Positions 5,617 to 7,272 of a stretch of 7,272 nt of DNA are shown in pieces. The stretch is from Bifidobacteriaceae bacterium (lineage in GTDB: Bacteria > Actinomycetota > Actinomycetes > Actinomycetales > WQXJ01). The DNA is taken from contig JAITKC010000106.1 in NCBI GenBank assembly GCA_031278665.1, positions 1 through 7,272 on the forward strand. Direction: 5' to 3'. Under the pieces are notes generated by a model. It was not told the origin of the DNA, ran no database searches, and saw only the letters and a list, made by a program, of their open reading frames with translations. Position 1 is the first letter of the stretch; the number at the start of each line of letters is the position of its first letter. The position numbers and the translations under genes were made by a program.

Positions 5617-7146
5617 TCACACGGGCAGGGCGCCGCCTGGGTCAAGCGCGTCTTGCCCGGGGTCTGGACCATCCGGCGGTCCGTCCGGTTCCGCCTGGGC
5701 GCGGATTAGGTCCATGACCTCGCGCTCGCGATAAAGCAAAAGGATTATGAATGAGGGAATGCAGACGGCCCCGGCCACAAGCGCGGTGGAACGCACGCCG
5801 ACCACCGTCGGAAGCTCGTCGGTCGAGCCTATATAGATCATCAACCCCACCACCGCCGGCACCAGTGTCGAGGGAATGGCCAGTATGAGGGCTTGAGCGG
5901 CCGCGAACATGCCGGCTCGGCGGTGGCCGGTGCGGATCGTGTGGTATTGGGTGATGTCCGTGAACGCGGAGTTGACCAGCAAGTTGATGGCGCAGATGGG
6001 GAAACCCAGAATCAGGGCCAGGATCAGAAGAAGGTTGACATAACCGATTGTCACGCCCTCTCCGGCGATTCCCGCCCAATAGGACCCGGCCGGGCCGGCG
6101 CCCAGCAACTGCCCGAGGGGCTTGTAGAAGTAGATGACCATGTAGGCGACGGCGCAGACCGCCACCGCCGCCAGCATCAACGGTTTCTTGCCGACCCGCT
6201 TGGAGAGCGGCAGGACGACCGGGTAGAACAACAACGACGACACGATCATCACCACCAGCACCACCGAACTCATGCCGCCCTTCATGCCGAAAAGCACGTC
6301 GACGTAGAACTGCAAGGCGCTGGTGGTGACGCTGGCCGCGAAGGACAGCAGCACGGCGCCGCAAATCAAGGCGCGGAACGGTTTGACCGCCAGAACTTCG
6401 CGCAGGCCCGCGACCAGCGGCGTGCGCGCCTGTTCGGGGGAATTAGCCGGCACATAGTCGGTTTCCCGCAAGAACAGCGCCACCGGCGCCATCAACACCA
6501 ACGCCACCACCGGGCAGACGGTCAGGCAGATCCGCCATGCGTCGATCGCCTCGGCGCCGCCGTCGCGCATGCCCTCCACCACGCCCGGCACCAGAGCCAA
6601 GCCGATAGTGCCGGTCAGTCCGATGACGGTGCGGATGGCGAACAGGCGCAGGCGCCGGTGGCTGTCGGCCACGACCTCTGGGATGAGCGCCTGCAAGTTG
6701 ATGTCGTATAACGAGCGCGTGAAGGAATAGGCCAAGAGCATTACCAGCACCCAGAGCCCGTTTATCCAGCTAACCCTGGGCACAGGCGCGAAGAAGACCA
6801 GCACCGCGAATATCACCGCCGGCAACAGCGCGACGCGCATCAGCGGGAGGCGGCGCCCCTTCGGGTTCTTCGAATTGTCTCCCCAGGAGGCGATGACCGG
6901 GTCGATCAGGAAGTCGAACCCCAACGCGACGCCCTGGATTATGCCGATCCAGCCGATCGGCATCAACAAAGGCAATCCGACTTCTTCAGTGGGGGCGAAG
7001 AAGCGGAGCGCATATAAACCCAAACTCGAGACCATCAAGCCCGGACCAGCGGTCCCGACGGCGATCAGAAGCAGCTTGGCTGTGCTGAGGTGTTTCACCC
7101 GCTGATCATAGCGGCCCGCCCGCTTGCTGATGCGGTCTAATCCCAA
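5617..7146 (-). CDS. GPH-family (MFS_2) sugar:cation symporter
   Basis: Integral membrane protein (509 aa) with about twelve hydrophobic segments, probably importing a glycoside, pentoside or hexuronide with H+ or Na+. The family is recognised from two motifs. After the second hydrophobic segment there is FLIDPVIASWGDNS followed by GRRLP (residues 79-101), matching the DPxxGxxSD...GRRRP loop of MelB-like carriers. In the second half there is FTDITQYHTIRTGHRRAGMF (395-413), matching the D..DY...RTG.R.EG motif of GPH carriers. The C-terminal tail (about 485-509) is Pro/Asp/Gly-rich and cytosolic. The coordinates use a TTG start without a good ribosome binding site. A GTG at 7098-7096 (residue 17, giving a start at VKHLSTAKLL) is a credible alternative and nearer the usual family N-terminus. 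No carbohydrate-active enzyme gene is nearby, so the substrate cannot be inferred. The gene is convergent with the serine hydrolase. Confidence 0.88.
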   Translation of the reverse strand: MGLDRISKRAGRYDQRVKHLSTAKLLLIAVGTAGPGLMVSSLGLYALRFFAPTEEVGLPLLMPIGWIGIIQGVALGFDFLIDPVIASWGDNSKNPKGRRLPLMRVALLPAVIFAVLVFFAPVPRVSWINGLWVLVMLLAYSFTRSLYDINLQALIPEVVADSHRRLRLFAIRTVIGLTGTIGLALVPGVVEGMRDGGAEAIDAWRICLTVCPVVALVLMAPVALFLRETDYVPANSPEQARTPLVAGLREVLAVKPFRALICGAVLLSFAASVTTSALQFYVDVLFGMKGGMSSVVLVVMIVSSLLFYPVVLPLSKRVGKKPLMLAAVAVCAVAYMVIYFYKPLGQLLGAGPAGSYWAGIAGEGVTIGYVNLLLILALILGFPICAINLLVNSAFTDITQYHTIRTGHRRAGMFAAAQALILAIPSTLVPAVVGLMIYIGSTDELPTVVGVRSTALVAGAVCIPSFIILLLYREREVMDLIRAQAEPDGPPDGPDPGQDALDPGGALPV

Positions 7147-7154
7147 TTCTCTGA

Positions 7155-7160
7155 AAAATA
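7155..7160 (-). promoter_or_regulatory. Possible -10 box of the transporter promoter
   Basis: The minus strand reads TATTTT, fitting TANNNT, in the most AT-rich stretch near this gene. A start point about 7 nt downstream would fall at about 7148, almost on the TTG codon (7146). The message would then be nearly leaderless from TTG, or carry a leader of about 50 nt to the alternative GTG at 7098. No -35 box at normal spacing is visible. Confidence 0.35.
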
Positions 7161-7164
7161 GAGC

Positions 7165-7178
7165 GCTGGCTTGCCAAC
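7165..7178. promoter_or_regulatory. Possible operator palindrome upstream of the transporter
   Basis: GCTGGCTTGCCAAC is an imperfect palindrome: TGGC and GCCA arms around TT, extending outward with one mismatch. It lies 4 bp upstream of the candidate -10 box, where a bound repressor would block RNA polymerase. Sugar transporter genes in actinobacteria are often controlled by LacI-type repressors with short palindromic operators, but no regulator gene is in the window and a site this small can occur by chance. Confidence 0.3.
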
Positions 7179-7197
7179 GGCTGTCTCCCGGGTGTCG

Positions 7198-7272
7198 CTA
7201 GACTCTTTGCGACCGCGCCGGGATCACGAAGGCGACGCCGAATAACTCATTCGCCGCGCCTAAGACGCCACA
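7198..7272 (-). CDS. Possible C-terminal end of an upstream gene (partial)
   Basis: From the window edge, the minus strand stays open for 24 codons and ends at TAG (7200-7198). The residues (GVLGAANELFGVAFVIPARS and a few more) look like an ordinary protein end. The other two minus frames hit stops early. Against it, 24 open codons at high GC are weak evidence, and two TTA codons are unusual for such a genome. If real, this gene ends about 50 bp before the transporter TTG and the two could be co-transcribed. No function can be assigned. Confidence 0.25.
   Translation of the reverse strand, partial: CGVLGAANELFGVAFVIPARSQRV

Noticed and set aside
5893..6711. + strand frame of 272 codons antisense to the transporter
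   Set aside because: His/Gln/Asp-rich sequence produced by reading hydrophobic codons backwards. No domain and no ribosome binding site of note.
7172..7204. + strand promoter (TTGCCA with TAGACT) for a divergent gene beyond the window
   Set aside because: The spacing between the two boxes is 21 bp, too long, and no start codon with an open frame follows before the window ends.

Overview
The window is high-GC bacterial chromosome, most likely from an actinomycetote. The grounds are the base composition, GTG/TTG starts, an isoleucyl-tRNA synthetase of the long eukaryote-like type with a DUF5915-like C-terminus, a probable T-box leader with a very short Stem I in front of it, and an alanine-rich serine hydrolase of a kind common in actinobacteria. 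I cannot name the genus.

Layout. Positions 1-729 hold no credible gene. Between about 31 and 480 lies an unusual element: two arrays of a 31-bp unit in opposite orientations, facing each other across a spacer of about 60 bp. The shared core is TCGACACCGACAATT, read on the + strand in the left arm (43-242) and on the - strand in the right arm (305-473). Two GC-rich palindromes flank it. This is the least explained structure in the window. Positions 730-4020 (-) are ileS. Positions 4021-4338 separate the divergent ileS and serine hydrolase genes and hold the ileS leader (probable T-box, about 4021-4228) and a possible -10 box. Positions 4339-5391 (+) encode a membrane-anchored or secreted serine hydrolase with SxxK, SDN and KGG motifs. 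Positions 5392-5616 separate two convergent genes and contain two short hairpins. Positions 5617-7146 (-) encode a transporter of the GPH (MFS_2) sugar:cation symporter family. Upstream of it is a possible promoter with a small palindrome, and the window edge may hold the last 24 codons of another minus-strand gene.

The three main genes do not form an operon. ileS is housekeeping and probably tuned by uncharged tRNA-Ile. The serine hydrolase probably acts in the cell envelope. The transporter probably imports a glycoside, pentoside or hexuronide, but no carbohydrate-active enzyme gene is present to indicate its substrate. No tRNA or rRNA gene, insertion sequence, CRISPR array or phage gene was found. 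The 31-bp inverted arrays are the best candidate for something undescribed.
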